In this document: piece after piece, positions 25,773-35,354 of the stretch
Numbering within the stretch: position 1 is the first letter of the stretch
How the letters are laid out: each line of letters begins with the position of its first letter
Assembly: GCA_963521185.1 (NCBI GenBank)
Contig: CAUQTV010000015.1
Coordinates: 15,373 to 79,372, forward strand
Length of the DNA stretch: 64,000 bases
Source of the DNA: Enterobacter_D sp963521185
GTDB lineage: Bacteria; Pseudomonadota; Gammaproteobacteria; Enterobacterales; Enterobacteriaceae
Reading direction: 5' to 3'
Made by a program: the position numbers and the translations under genes
The notes under the pieces: generated by a model
The model's database searches: none
Told to the model about the DNA's origin: nothing
Seen by the model: the letters and a program-made list of their open reading frames with translations, nothing else

Positions 25773-26113
25773 GCAACGCCTCCGCATTCGGACGCAACGG
25801 CGTACATGACTTCATTCTGGTCCGTGCTACCGCTATCGTCCTGACGCTTTACATCATCTATATGGTCGGGTTTTTCGCTATCAGTGGCGAATTGACCTTC
25901 GAGGCCTGGACCGGTTTCTTCTCTACCGCCTTTACCAAAGTCTTCACCCTGCTGGCGCTGTTCTCCATATTGATCCATGCCTGGATTGGCATGTGGCAGG
26001 TGTTGACCGACTACGTTAAACCTGTGGCGATTCGCCTTGGGCTGCAACTGGTGATCGTTGTTGCGCTGCTGGTTTACGTCATTTATGGATTCGTTGTGGT
26101 GTGGGGTGTGTAA
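25766..26113 (+). CDS. sdhD: Succinate dehydrogenase membrane anchor subunit
   Basis: A 115-residue three-helix membrane anchor of complex II. VHDFILVRATAIVLTLYIIY is helix 1, with HAWIGMWQVLTDYVKP carrying the heme and quinone residues (Asp82-Tyr83 region). It completes the heme and ubiquinone sites with SdhC. Its stop overlaps the sdhA ATG (TAATG). Confidence 0.97.
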   Translation: MVSNASAFGRNGVHDFILVRATAIVLTLYIIYMVGFFAISGELTFEAWTGFFSTAFTKVFTLLALFSILIHAWIGMWQVLTDYVKPVAIRLGLQLVIVVALLVYVIYGFVVVWGV

Positions 26114-27879
26114 TGAATTTACCAGTCAGAGAGTTTGATGCTGTCGTCATCGGTGCAGGCGGCGCAGGTATGCGCGCGGCACTGCAAATTTCCCAGAGCG
26201 GCCAGACCTGTGCGCTGCTCTCAAAAGTGTTTCCTACCCGTTCTCACACCGTGTCCGCGCAGGGCGGTATTACCGTCGCACTCGGTAACACGCACGAAGA
26301 TAACTGGGAATGGCACATGTACGATACCGTCAAAGGTTCCGATTATATCGGTGACCAGGACGCCATCGAATACATGTGTAAAACCGGCCCGGAAGCGATT
26401 CTGGAACTCGAACATATGGGGTTACCGTTCTCGCGTCTGGACGACGGTAAAATCTATCAGCGTCCGTTTGGCGGCCAGTCGAAAAACTTCGGCGGCGAGC
26501 AGGCGGCACGCACAGCGGCAGCGGCTGACCGTACCGGCCATGCGCTGCTGCATACCCTCTATCAACAAAACCTGAAAAACCACACCACGATTTTCTCCGA
26601 ATGGTATGCGCTCGATCTGGTGAAAAACCAGGACGGCGCAGTGGTCGGCTGTACCGCGCTCTGTATTGAAACCGGTGAAATGGTTTACTTTAAAGCGCGC
26701 GCGACCGTGCTGGCGACCGGCGGTGCAGGCCGTATTTACCAGTCCACCACCAACGCGCACATCAACACCGGCGACGGCGTGGGTATGGCGCTGCGCGCAG
26801 GTGTGCCGGTGCAGGACATGGAGATGTGGCAGTTCCACCCGACGGGCATTGCCGGTGCGGGCGTGCTGGTGACCGAAGGCTGCCGTGGTGAAGGTGGTTA
26901 CCTGCTGAACAAACACGGCGAGCGCTTTATGGAGCGTTATGCGCCGAACGCCAAAGACCTGGCGGGGCGTGACGTGGTGGCCCGTTCCATCATGATCGAA
27001 ATCCGTGAAGGTCGCGGCTGCGATGGCCCGTGGGGGCCACACGCAAAACTGAAACTCGACCACCTCGGTAAAGAGGTGCTGGAATCCCGTCTGCCGGGCA
27101 TTCTGGAACTGTCGCGCACCTTTGCGCACGTGGATCCGATCAAAGAGCCGATTCCGGTGATTCCAACCTGCCACTACATGATGGGCGGCATTCCGACCAA
27201 AGTGACCGGGCAGGCGCTGACGGTGAATGCGCAGGGTGAAGATGTGGTGATCCCAGGGCTGTTCGCGGTGGGTGAGATCGCCTGTGTGTCCGTTCACGGT
27301 GCCAACCGTCTGGGCGGCAACTCGCTGCTGGATCTGGTGGTCTTTGGCCGTGCGGCAGGCCTGCATCTTCAGGAGTCCATCGCTGAACAGGGCGCACTGC
27401 GCGACGCCAGCGAATCCGATCTTGATGCCTCTCTTGAGCGCGTTAACCGCTGGAACAACACCCGCAGCGGTGAAGATCCGGTGGTGATCCGTAAAGCGCT
27501 TCAGGAGTGTATGCAGCATAACTTCTCGGTGTTCCGGGAAGGGGATGCGATGGCGAAAGGGCTTGAACAGCTGAAAGTGATCCGCGAGCGGCTGAAAAAT
27601 GCCCGTCTGGATGATACCTCCAGCGACTTCAATACCCAGCGCGTCGAATGCCTTGAGCTGGATAACCTGATGGAAACGGCGTACGCCACCGCGGTTTCGG
27701 CGAACTTCCGTACTGAAAGCCGTGGCGCTCATAGCCGTTTTGACTTCCCGGATCGCGACGACGAAAACTGGCTGTGCCATTCCCTGTATCTGCCTGAATC
27801 GAAATCCATGACGCGCCGAAGCGTAAATATGGAACCGAAACTGCGTCCGGCGTTCCCGCCGAAGATTCGTACTTATTAA
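26113..27879 (+). CDS. sdhA: Succinate dehydrogenase flavoprotein subunit
   Basis: A 588-residue flavoprotein that oxidises succinate to fumarate. The dinucleotide fold VIGAGGAGMRAAL is at residues 12-24. The covalent FAD His45 is in SHTVSAQGG, and substrate residues lie in QFHPTGIAGAG, RYAPNAKDLAGRDVVAR (active-site Arg) and HYMMGGIPT. The C-terminus ends PAFPPKIRTY. The start at 26113 was chosen over 26101 by family length. Faces the cytoplasm on SdhB. Confidence 0.98.
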   Translation: MNLPVREFDAVVIGAGGAGMRAALQISQSGQTCALLSKVFPTRSHTVSAQGGITVALGNTHEDNWEWHMYDTVKGSDYIGDQDAIEYMCKTGPEAILELEHMGLPFSRLDDGKIYQRPFGGQSKNFGGEQAARTAAAADRTGHALLHTLYQQNLKNHTTIFSEWYALDLVKNQDGAVVGCTALCIETGEMVYFKARATVLATGGAGRIYQSTTNAHINTGDGVGMALRAGVPVQDMEMWQFHPTGIAGAGVLVTEGCRGEGGYLLNKHGERFMERYAPNAKDLAGRDVVARSIMIEIREGRGCDGPWGPHAKLKLDHLGKEVLESRLPGILELSRTFAHVDPIKEPIPVIPTCHYMMGGIPTKVTGQALTVNAQGEDVVIPGLFAVGEIACVSVHGANRLGGNSLLDLVVFGRAAGLHLQESIAEQGALRDASESDLDASLERVNRWNNTRSGEDPVVIRKALQECMQHNFSVFREGDAMAKGLEQLKVIRERLKNARLDDTSSDFNTQRVECLELDNLMETAYATAVSANFRTESRGAHSRFDFPDRDDENWLCHSLYLPESKSMTRRSVNMEPKLRPAFPPKIRTY

Positions 27880-27894
27880 TGCGGAGACAGGAAA

Positions 27895-28611
27895 ATGAAA
27901 CTCGAATTTTCGATTTATCGTTATAACCCGGATGTCGATGATGCTCCGCGCATGCAGGAATATACCCTGGAAGGCGAAGAAGGGCGCGACATGATGCTGC
28001 TGGATGCGTTAATCCAGCTGAAAGAAAAAGATCCTACACTGGCGTTTCGCCGCTCATGTCGTGAAGGCGTTTGCGGGTCAGACGGTCTGAACATGAACGG
28101 TAAAAACGGTCTGGCGTGCATCACGCCGATCTCCGCGCTGGGCAACGGAACGAAGAAAATTGTCATCCGCCCGCTGCCGGGATTGCCCGTGGTACGCGAT
28201 CTGGTGGTGGACATGGGGCAATTCTATGCCCAATATGAGAAGATCAAGCCTTACTTGTTGAATAATGGACATAAACCACCCGCCCGGGAGCATCTACAAT
28301 CCCCTGAGCAGCGTGAAAAACTGGATGGCCTGTACGAGTGTATTCTCTGTGCCTGCTGTTCAACGTCCTGTCCGTCGTTCTGGTGGAACCCGGACAAGTT
28401 CATCGGCCCGGCCGGTCTGCTCGCTGCGTATCGCTTCCTGATTGACAGCCGCGATACCGAAACCAACGAGCGTCTGGACGGTCTGAGCGATGCTTTCAGC
28501 GTATTCCGCTGCCATAGCATCATGAACTGCGTCAGTGTATGTCCGAAGGGGCTTAACCCGACGCGCGCTATCGGCCACATCAAATCGATGCTGTTGCAGC
28601 GCAGTGCGTAG
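27895..28611 (+). CDS. sdhB: Succinate dehydrogenase iron-sulfur subunit
   Basis: A 238-residue electron-transfer subunit. [2Fe-2S] ligands are SCREGVCGSDG (Cys55, Cys60, Asp63) and Cys75. The [4Fe-4S] and [3Fe-4S] ligands are in CILCACCSTSCPS (about 149-161), FRCHSIMNCVSVCPKG (about 206-221). It passes electrons from the flavin to ubiquinone. Followed by a compound repeat before sucA. Confidence 0.98.
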   Translation: MKLEFSIYRYNPDVDDAPRMQEYTLEGEEGRDMMLLDALIQLKEKDPTLAFRRSCREGVCGSDGLNMNGKNGLACITPISALGNGTKKIVIRPLPGLPVVRDLVVDMGQFYAQYEKIKPYLLNNGHKPPAREHLQSPEQREKLDGLYECILCACCSTSCPSFWWNPDKFIGPAGLLAAYRFLIDSRDTETNERLDGLSDAFSVFRCHSIMNCVSVCPKGLNPTRAIGHIKSMLLQRSA

Positions 28612-28630
28612 GTAACAAGAGGGGGCGCTG

Positions 28631-28770
28631 TTCCCCTCACCCTGGCCCTCTCCCGTGGGGAGAGGGAACAGATTGCAGGAAACCTTTAAAAACTGCCGAC
28701 GACCTTCCCCCTCTCCTTTAGGAGAGGGTCGGGGTGAGGGGAAACCCTAAAGACAGTTTCTAAAGGTTCC
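28631..28770. repeat. Compound BIME-like element between sdhB and sucA (copies C and D)
   Basis: Copy C (28631-28668, CCCTCACCCTGGCCCTCTCC orientation) and copy D (about 28704-28742, opposite orientation) form a head-to-head pair. Between and beyond them lie GGAAACCTTTAAAAACTG (28679-28695) and CAGTTTCTAAAGGTTCC (about 28754-28770), which are near-perfect inverted repeats enclosing copy D. The whole can fold as nested hairpins inside the sdh-suc transcript. Confidence 0.8.
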
Positions 28771-28884
28771 TTCGCGGGCCAACTTAACGAAAAGAGCTCG
28801 CAAGTGAACCCTGGTACGTGCCCCTCACGGTGTACGGTGTAGTTATCCACGGCGAATAAGCATACAAATGCTTAAGGGATCACG

Positions 28885-31692
28885 ATGCAGAACGGCGCGA
28901 TGAAAGCCTGGCTGGACTCTTCTTACCTCTCTGGGTCGAACCAGAGCTGGATAGAACAGCTCTATGAAGACTTCTTAACCGATCCTGACTCGGTCGATGC
29001 AAACTGGCGCTCTATGTTCCAGCAGCTTCCGGTCACCGGTGTGAAACCGGATCAATTCCATTCCAAAACACGTGATTATTTCCGTCGTCTGGCGAAGGAT
29101 GCCTCACGTTATACTTCTTCTGTTTCCGACCCCGACACCAATGTGAAGCAGGTAAAAGTCCTGCAGCTCATTAACGCCTATCGCTTCCGTGGTCATCAGC
29201 ATGCGAATCTCGATCCGCTGGGACTGTGGAAACAAGAGACCGTGGCCGATCTCTCCCTTGGCTACCACGATCTCACCGAAGCCGATCTGCAAGAGACCTT
29301 CAACGTAGGATCTTTCGCCATCGGCAAGGACACGATGAAACTGGGCGATCTGCTTGATGCGCTCAAACAAACCTACTGCGGCGCGATTGGCGCTGAGTAC
29401 ATGCACATTACCAGCACCGAAGAGAAACGCTGGATCCAGCAGCGCATCGAATCGGTCGCCGGTCGCGCCAGCTTTACCCCGGAAGAGAAAAAACGTTTCC
29501 TCGGTGAACTGACCGCCGCCGAAGGTATGGAGCGGTATCTGGGCGCGAAATTCCCCGGTGCAAAACGCTTCTCGCTGGAAGGCGGCGACGCGCTGGTGCC
29601 GATGCTCAAAGAGATGATCCGCCACGCCGGTAAAAGCGGCACGCGCGAAGTGGTGCTGGGTATGGCGCACCGTGGTCGTCTGAACGTGCTGATCAACGTG
29701 CTGGGCAAAAAATCGCAGGATCTGTTCGACGAGTTTGCCGGTAAGCACAAAGAGCACCTCGGCACCGGTGATGTGAAATACCATCAGGGCTTCTCCTCGG
29801 ATATTGAAACCGAAGGCGGCCTGGTGCACCTGGCGCTGGCGTTTAACCCGTCGCACCTGGAGATCGTCAGCCCGGTGGTGATGGGGTCCGTGCGTGCGCG
29901 TCTTGACCGTCTTGATGAGCCGAGCAGCAATAAAGTGCTGCCGATCACCATTCACGGTGACGCGGCGGTGACCGGCCAGGGCGTGGTGCAGGAAACCCTG
30001 AACATGTCCAAAGCGCGGGGTTACGAAGTGGGCGGTACCGTGCGTATCGTCATCAATAACCAGGTGGGCTTTACCACCTCGAACCCGCTGGATGCGCGCT
30101 CCACCCCGTACTGTACTGATATCGGTAAAATGGTGCAGGCCCCGATTTTCCACGTCAATGCAGACGATCCGGAAGCCGTGGCGTTCGTCACCCGCGTGGC
30201 GCTCGATTTCCGCAATACCTTCAAACGCGATGTGTTCATCGACCTGGTGTGCTACCGCCGTCACGGCCATAACGAAGCCGACGAGCCGAGCGCCACCCAG
30301 CCGCTGATGTACCAGAAAATCAAAAAACACCCGACGCCGCGTAAAATCTACGCTGACGTGCTGGAGCAGGAAAAAATCGCCACGCTGGAAGATGCCACTG
30401 AAATGGTCAATCTTTACCGCGACCAGTTAGACGCGGGCGAATGCGTGGTGAAAGAGTGGCGTCCGATGAACATGCACTCGTTCACCTGGTCGCCCTACCT
30501 GAACCATGAGTGGGACGAAAGCTACCCGAACAAAGTTGAAATGAAACGCGTGCAGGAGCTGGCGAAGCGCATCAGCACGGTGCCGGATGCCATCGACATG
30601 CAATCACGCGTGGCGAAAATCTACGGTGACCGCCAGGCGATGGCCGCAGGGGACAAACTGTTCGACTGGGGCGGCGCGGAAAACCTCGCTTACGCAACGC
30701 TGGTGGATGAAGGCATCTCCGTGCGTCTGTCCGGTGAAGACTCCGGTCGCGGGACCTTCTTCCACCGTCACGCGGTGATCCATAACCAGGCCAACGGATC
30801 GACCTACACGCCGCTGCACCACGTGCACAATTCGCAGGGGCCGTTCAAAGTCTGGGACTCGGTACTCTCCGAAGAAGCGGTGCTGGCGTTTGAATATGGT
30901 TACGCCACCGCTGAGCCGCGCACGCTGACCATCTGGGAAGCGCAGTTCGGTGACTTCGCCAACGGTGCGCAGGTGGTGATCGACCAGTTCATCAGCTCCG
31001 GCGAGCAGAAATGGGGCCGTATGTGCGGTCTGGTGATGCTGCTGCCGCACGGTTACGAAGGGCAGGGGCCGGAACACTCCTCCGCGCGTCTTGAGCGCTA
31101 CCTGCAACTGTGCGCTGAGCAGAATATGCAGGTGTGCGTGCCGTCAACGCCTGCGCAGGTGTACCACATGATCCGTCGTCAGGCGCTGCGCGGTATGCGC
31201 CGTCCGCTGATCGTGATGTCGCCAAAATCATTGCTGCGTCATCCGCTGGCGGTTTCAAGCCTGGATGAGCTGGCCAACGGCACCTTCATGCCGGCCATTG
31301 GCGAAATAGATGACCTTGATCCACAAGGGGTTAAGCGCGTTGTTCTCTGTTCTGGTAAGGTTTATTACGACCTGCTTGAACAGCGTCGTAAAAACGACCA
31401 GAAAGATGTCGCCATTGTGCGTATCGAACAACTCTATCCCTTCCCGCACCAGGCGGTGCAGGAAGCCTTAAAACCGTTTGCCCACGTGCATGATTTTGTC
31501 TGGTGCCAGGAAGAGCCGCTTAACCAGGGCGCATGGTATTGCAGTCAACATCATTTCCGTGAAGTGATTCCGTTTGGGTCTGCTCTGCGTTACGCAGGTC
31601 GCCCGGCCTCCGCCTCTCCGGCGGTAGGATATCTGTCCGTTCACCAGAAGCAGCAGCAAGATCTGGTTAATGACGCGCTGAACGTCGATTAA
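28885..31692 (+). CDS. sucA: 2-oxoglutarate dehydrogenase E1 component
   Basis: A 935-residue ThDP-dependent E1o, two residues longer than E. coli from memory. The N-terminus LDSSYLSGSNQSWIEQLYED binds the E2 core. The ThDP site is seen in MAHRGRLNVL (His260-type), GDAAVTGQGVVQETLNMS and INNQVGFTT. The pyrimidine domain has LSGEDSGRGTFFHRHAV and LPHGYEGQGPEHSSARLER. It decarboxylates 2-oxoglutarate and succinylates the SucB lipoyl group. Transcribed from the sdh promoter and probably an internal one. Confidence 0.98.
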   Translation: MQNGAMKAWLDSSYLSGSNQSWIEQLYEDFLTDPDSVDANWRSMFQQLPVTGVKPDQFHSKTRDYFRRLAKDASRYTSSVSDPDTNVKQVKVLQLINAYRFRGHQHANLDPLGLWKQETVADLSLGYHDLTEADLQETFNVGSFAIGKDTMKLGDLLDALKQTYCGAIGAEYMHITSTEEKRWIQQRIESVAGRASFTPEEKKRFLGELTAAEGMERYLGAKFPGAKRFSLEGGDALVPMLKEMIRHAGKSGTREVVLGMAHRGRLNVLINVLGKKSQDLFDEFAGKHKEHLGTGDVKYHQGFSSDIETEGGLVHLALAFNPSHLEIVSPVVMGSVRARLDRLDEPSSNKVLPITIHGDAAVTGQGVVQETLNMSKARGYEVGGTVRIVINNQVGFTTSNPLDARSTPYCTDIGKMVQAPIFHVNADDPEAVAFVTRVALDFRNTFKRDVFIDLVCYRRHGHNEADEPSATQPLMYQKIKKHPTPRKIYADVLEQEKIATLEDATEMVNLYRDQLDAGECVVKEWRPMNMHSFTWSPYLNHEWDESYPNKVEMKRVQELAKRISTVPDAIDMQSRVAKIYGDRQAMAAGDKLFDWGGAENLAYATLVDEGISVRLSGEDSGRGTFFHRHAVIHNQANGSTYTPLHHVHNSQGPFKVWDSVLSEEAVLAFEYGYATAEPRTLTIWEAQFGDFANGAQVVIDQFISSGEQKWGRMCGLVMLLPHGYEGQGPEHSSARLERYLQLCAEQNMQVCVPSTPAQVYHMIRRQALRGMRRPLIVMSPKSLLRHPLAVSSLDELANGTFMPAIGEIDDLDPQGVKRVVLCSGKVYYDLLEQRRKNDQKDVAIVRIEQLYPFPHQAVQEALKPFAHVHDFVWCQEEPLNQGAWYCSQHHFREVIPFGSALRYAGRPASASPAVGYLSVHQKQQQDLVNDALNVD

Positions 31693-31706
31693 TTAAAGGA
31701 TAAATA

Positions 31707-32936
31707 ATGAGTAGCGTAGATATTCTTGTTCCCGACCTGCCTGAGTCCGTTGCTGATGCGACTGTCGCGACCTGGCACAAAAAACCAGGCGATAGCGTTA
31801 AGCGCGATGAAGTGCTGGTAGAAATCGAAACTGACAAAGTGGTACTGGAAGTACCGGCGTCGGCGGACGGCATCCTGGATGCGGTTCTGGAAGATGAAGG
31901 CACCACCGTGACCTCGCGTCAAATTTTAGGTCGCCTGCGTGAAGGTAACAGCGGCGGTAAAGAGAGCAGCGCCAAATCTGAAAGCAAAGAGTCCACCCCG
32001 GCTCAGCGTCAGACGGCGTCCTTAGAAGAGCAAAATAACGAAGCGTTAAGCCCGGCGATCCGTCGCCTGCTGGCAGAACACGGCCTTGAAGCCAGTGCCA
32101 TTAAAGGCACCGGCGTGGGCGGTCGTTTAACGCGTGAAGACGTTGAAAAACACCTGGCGAAAGCGCCAGCGGCAAAAGAAGAGAAAGCACCGGCCGCCGC
32201 ACCTGCACCGGCGCAGGCCGCTCCGCAGCTGGCGGGCCGCTCTGAGAAGCGCGTGCCAATGACCCGCCTGCGCAAACGCGTGGCCGAGCGTCTGCTGGAA
32301 GCGAAAAACTCCACCGCCATGCTGACCACCTTTAACGAAGTCAACATGAAGCCGATTATGGATCTGCGCAAGCAGTACGGCGACGCCTTCGAAAAACGCC
32401 ACGGCATCCGTCTGGGCTTTATGTCCTTCTACGTCAAAGCGGTCGTGGAAGCCCTGAAACGCTTCCCGGAAGTGAACGCCTCCATCGACGGCGATGATGT
32501 GGTGTACCACAACTATTTTGACGTCAGCATGGCGGTCTCCACACCGCGCGGTCTGGTGACCCCAGTGCTGCGTGACGTCGACGCGCTGGGCATGTCCGAC
32601 ATCGAAAAACGCATCAAAGAGCTGGCGGTGAAAGGCCGTGATGGCAAGCTGACCGTGGACGATTTGACCGGCGGTAACTTCACCATCACCAACGGCGGTG
32701 TGTTCGGTTCGCTGATGTCAACGCCGATCATCAACCCGCCGCAGAGCGCGATTCTGGGCATGCACGCCATCAAAGACCGCCCAATGGCGGTAGACGGTAA
32801 AGTGGAGATCCTGCCCATGATGTATCTGGCGCTCTCTTACGATCACCGTCTGATTGATGGCCGCGAATCGGTGAGCTTCCTGGTGGCGATTAAAGAGCTG
32901 CTCGAAGATCCAACCCGTTTGCTGCTGGACGTTTAG
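31707..32936 (+). CDS. sucB: Dihydrolipoyl succinyltransferase (E2o)
   Basis: A 409-residue E2 core subunit of the 2-oxoglutarate dehydrogenase complex. The lipoyl domain (about 3-78) carries the lipoylated lysine in ETDKVVLEV (Lys44). The peripheral-subunit-binding domain follows (LSPAIRRLLAEHGLEASAIK, about 112-131), then an Ala/Pro linker. The 24-mer catalytic domain (about 178-409) has the active-site SYDHRLIDGRE. The linker is slightly longer than in E. coli. Starts 14 bases after sucA. Confidence 0.98.
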   Translation: MSSVDILVPDLPESVADATVATWHKKPGDSVKRDEVLVEIETDKVVLEVPASADGILDAVLEDEGTTVTSRQILGRLREGNSGGKESSAKSESKESTPAQRQTASLEEQNNEALSPAIRRLLAEHGLEASAIKGTGVGGRLTREDVEKHLAKAPAAKEEKAPAAAPAPAQAAPQLAGRSEKRVPMTRLRKRVAERLLEAKNSTAMLTTFNEVNMKPIMDLRKQYGDAFEKRHGIRLGFMSFYVKAVVEALKRFPEVNASIDGDDVVYHNYFDVSMAVSTPRGLVTPVLRDVDALGMSDIEKRIKELAVKGRDGKLTVDDLTGGNFTITNGGVFGSLMSTPIINPPQSAILGMHAIKDRPMAVDGKVEILPMMYLALSYDHRLIDGRESVSFLVAIKELLEDPTRLLLDV

Positions 32937-32943
32937 TTTTGAG

Positions 32944-33035
32944 GTAACGCCCGGCGGCACTGCGTTTGCCGGGCCTACAAAAGCATCACCTGCCCTGTAG
33001 GCCGGGTAAGCGAAGCGCCACCCGGCGTAAAAAAC
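32944..33035. repeat. Classical REP/BIME pair between sucB and sucC
   Basis: GCCCGGCGGCACTGCGTTTG then CCGGGC (about 32948-32974), and GTAGGCCGGGTAAGCGAAGC then GCCACCCGGC (about 32997-33026). These are the standard enterobacterial REP types in opposite orientation, different from copies A-D. REP elements at this place are known from E. coli. Confidence 0.9.
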
Positions 33036-33088
33036 GCACCGACCCACAGGCTTTATGATAACGATTACCTGAAAAGTGGATAGAACGC

Positions 33089-34255
33089 ATGAACTTACAT
33101 GAATACCAGGCAAAACAACTGTTTGCCCGTTATGGCTTACCAGCGCCAGTCGGCTACGCCTGCAATACCCCGCGTGAAGCTGAAGAAGCGGCATCCAAAA
33201 TCGGTGCCGGTCCGTGGGTGGTAAAATGCCAGGTACACGCGGGCGGTCGCGGTAAAGCGGGCGGCGTGAAGGTCGTCAACAGCAAAGAAGAGATTCGTGC
33301 GTTCGCAGAGCACTGGCTCGGTAAGCGTCTGGTGACCTACCAGACGGACGCGAACGGCCAGCCGGTAAACCAGATCCTGGTTGAGTCGGCAACTGACATC
33401 GACAAAGAGCTGTATCTGGGCGCGGTCGTTGACCGTAGCTCCCGTCGCGTGGTGTTCATGGCGTCCACTGAAGGCGGCGTGGAAATCGAAAAAGTGGCGG
33501 AAGAGACCCCGCACCTGATTCACAAAGTGGCGCTGGATCCGCTGGCCGGGCCAATGCCGTATCAGGGCCGCGAACTGGCGTTCAAACTGGGTCTGGAAGG
33601 TAAACAGGTTCAGCAGTTCACCAAAATCTTTATGGGACTGGCGAACATTTTCCTTGAGCGCGACCTGGCGCTTATCGAAATCAACCCGCTGGTCATCACC
33701 AAACAGGGCGACCTGATCTGCCTTGATGGCAAACTGGGTGCTGACGGTAACGCGCTGTTCCGCCAGCCGGACCTGCGTGAAATGCGCGACCAGTCTCAGG
33801 AAGATCCGCGCGAAGCTCAGGCGGCGCAGTGGGAACTGAACTATGTGGCGCTTGACGGTAACATCGGCTGCATGGTTAACGGTGCGGGGCTCGCAATGGG
33901 CACCATGGACATCGTTAAGCTGCACGGCGGTGAACCGGCTAACTTCCTCGACGTGGGCGGCGGTGCAACCAAAGAGCGCGTGACCGAAGCCTTCAAAATC
34001 ATCCTCTCCGACGACAATGTCAAAGCCGTGCTGGTGAACATCTTCGGCGGCATCGTGCGCTGTGACCTCATCGCCGACGGCATTATCGGTGCGGTGGAAG
34101 AAGTGGGTGTTAACGTCCCGGTGGTGGTGCGTCTGGAAGGCAACAATGCCGAACTGGGTGCGAAAAAACTGGCTGACAGCGGCCTGAATATTATTGCAGC
34201 GAAAAGTCTGACGGACGCAGCACAGCAGGTTGTTGCCGCAGTGGAGGGGAAATAA
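33089..34255 (+). CDS. sucC: Succinyl-CoA synthetase beta subunit
   Basis: A 388-residue ADP-forming beta subunit with an ATP-grasp N-terminus (MNLHEYQAKQLFARYGLPAP; KCQVHAGGRGKAGGVK around 46-61) and the C-terminal ligase domain with GCMVNGAGLAMGTMD and NIFGGIVRCD. It makes ATP from succinyl-CoA with SucD. Its stop overlaps the sucD ATG (TAATG). Confidence 0.98.
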   Translation: MNLHEYQAKQLFARYGLPAPVGYACNTPREAEEAASKIGAGPWVVKCQVHAGGRGKAGGVKVVNSKEEIRAFAEHWLGKRLVTYQTDANGQPVNQILVESATDIDKELYLGAVVDRSSRRVVFMASTEGGVEIEKVAEETPHLIHKVALDPLAGPMPYQGRELAFKLGLEGKQVQQFTKIFMGLANIFLERDLALIEINPLVITKQGDLICLDGKLGADGNALFRQPDLREMRDQSQEDPREAQAAQWELNYVALDGNIGCMVNGAGLAMGTMDIVKLHGGEPANFLDVGGGATKERVTEAFKIILSDDNVKAVLVNIFGGIVRCDLIADGIIGAVEEVGVNVPVVVRLEGNNAELGAKKLADSGLNIIAAKSLTDAAQQVVAAVEGK

Positions 34256-35124
34256 TGTCCATTTTGATCGATAAAAACACCAAGGTTATCTGCCAGGGCT
34301 TCACCGGTAGCCAGGGGACGTTCCACTCTGAGCAAGCGATCGCTTACGGTACGCAAATGGTGGGTGGCGTCACGCCAGGCAAAGGCGGCACCGAGCATCT
34401 GGGTCTGCCGGTGTTCAACACCGTGCGTGAAGCGGTCGAAGCCACGGGCGCAACCGCCACCGTGATCTACGTTCCGGCTCCGTTCTGCAAAGACTCGATT
34501 CTGGAAGCCATCGACGCAGGCATTAAGCTGATTATCACCATTACCGAAGGCATTCCGACGCTGGATATGCTGACGGTGAAGGTGAAGCTCGACGAAGCTG
34601 GCGTGCGCATGATTGGGCCGAACTGCCCTGGTGTGATCACCCCGGGCGCGTGCAAAATCGGCATCATGCCGGGTCACATTCACCAGCCGGGCAAAGTGGG
34701 TATCGTCTCCCGTTCCGGTACGCTGACCTATGAAGCGGTTAAGCAGACAACCGATTACGGCTTTGGCCAGTCCACCTGCGTGGGCATCGGTGGGGATCCG
34801 ATCCCAGGCTCTAACTTTATCGATATCCTGAAGCTGTTCCAGGAAGATCCGCAGACCGAAGCGATCGTCATGATCGGTGAGATCGGCGGCAGCGCGGAAG
34901 AAGAAGCGGCGGCGTACATTAAAGAGCACGTGACCAAACCGGTTGTGGGCTACATCGCCGGTGTTACCGCGCCGAAAGGCAAACGTATGGGCCACGCAGG
35001 CGCGATCATCGCAGGCGGCAAAGGCACCGCGGATGAGAAATTCGCCGCCCTCGAAGCCGCAGGCGTGAAAACCGTACGCAGCCTGGCGGATATCGGCGAA
35101 GCGCTGAAAGCAATCATTAAATAA
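34255..35124 (+). CDS. sucD: Succinyl-CoA synthetase alpha subunit
   Basis: A 289-residue CoA-binding subunit with QGFTGSQGTFHSEQA (about 14-28) and SRSGTLTYEA. The phosphorylated active-site histidine is in KGKRMGHAGAI (His247 counting Met). Last gene of the sdh-suc unit, followed by a rho-independent terminator. In E. coli mngR comes next; here 13 kb of accessory genes intervene. Confidence 0.98.
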   Translation: MSILIDKNTKVICQGFTGSQGTFHSEQAIAYGTQMVGGVTPGKGGTEHLGLPVFNTVREAVEATGATATVIYVPAPFCKDSILEAIDAGIKLIITITEGIPTLDMLTVKVKLDEAGVRMIGPNCPGVITPGACKIGIMPGHIHQPGKVGIVSRSGTLTYEAVKQTTDYGFGQSTCVGIGGDPIPGSNFIDILKLFQEDPQTEAIVMIGEIGGSAEEEAAAYIKEHVTKPVVGYIAGVTAPKGKRMGHAGAIIAGGKGTADEKFAALEAAGVKTVRSLADIGEALKAIIK

Positions 35125-35175
35125 GCCATATGCGCTCTGGAAAGGGCGCAATAAATAGAAAATTCTCGACATGAT

Positions 35176-35200
35176 TGGCCGCGTAAAAGCGGCCTTTTTT
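35176..35200 (+). terminator. Terminator of the sdh-suc operon
   Basis: TTGGCCGC-GTAAAA-GCGGCC followed by six T. Lies 51 bases after the sucD stop. Confidence 0.9.
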
Positions 35201-35354
35201 ATGCGGCTAACTTCGTGCATTATCAGCACATCAACTTGCGAAACGGCGATTAAATTGTGCGATTACATTCAACGTAAATGTTATGAAATAAACGCATAGT
35301 CAACAAGAGAATCTGCGTTTGTTTGGATAATACCCTTTACGATGGGAGAGAATC

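Noticed and set aside
26422..27780. 452-codon ORF antisense to sdhA
   Set aside because: A by-product of biased codon use in a highly expressed gene; composition is His/Arg/Val-rich as in shadow frames, and sdhA is fully supported.
33841..35229. 462-codon ORF antisense to sucC-sucD
   Set aside because: Spans two well-supported genes and ends in low-complexity Thr/Ser/Pro sequence typical of shadow frames.
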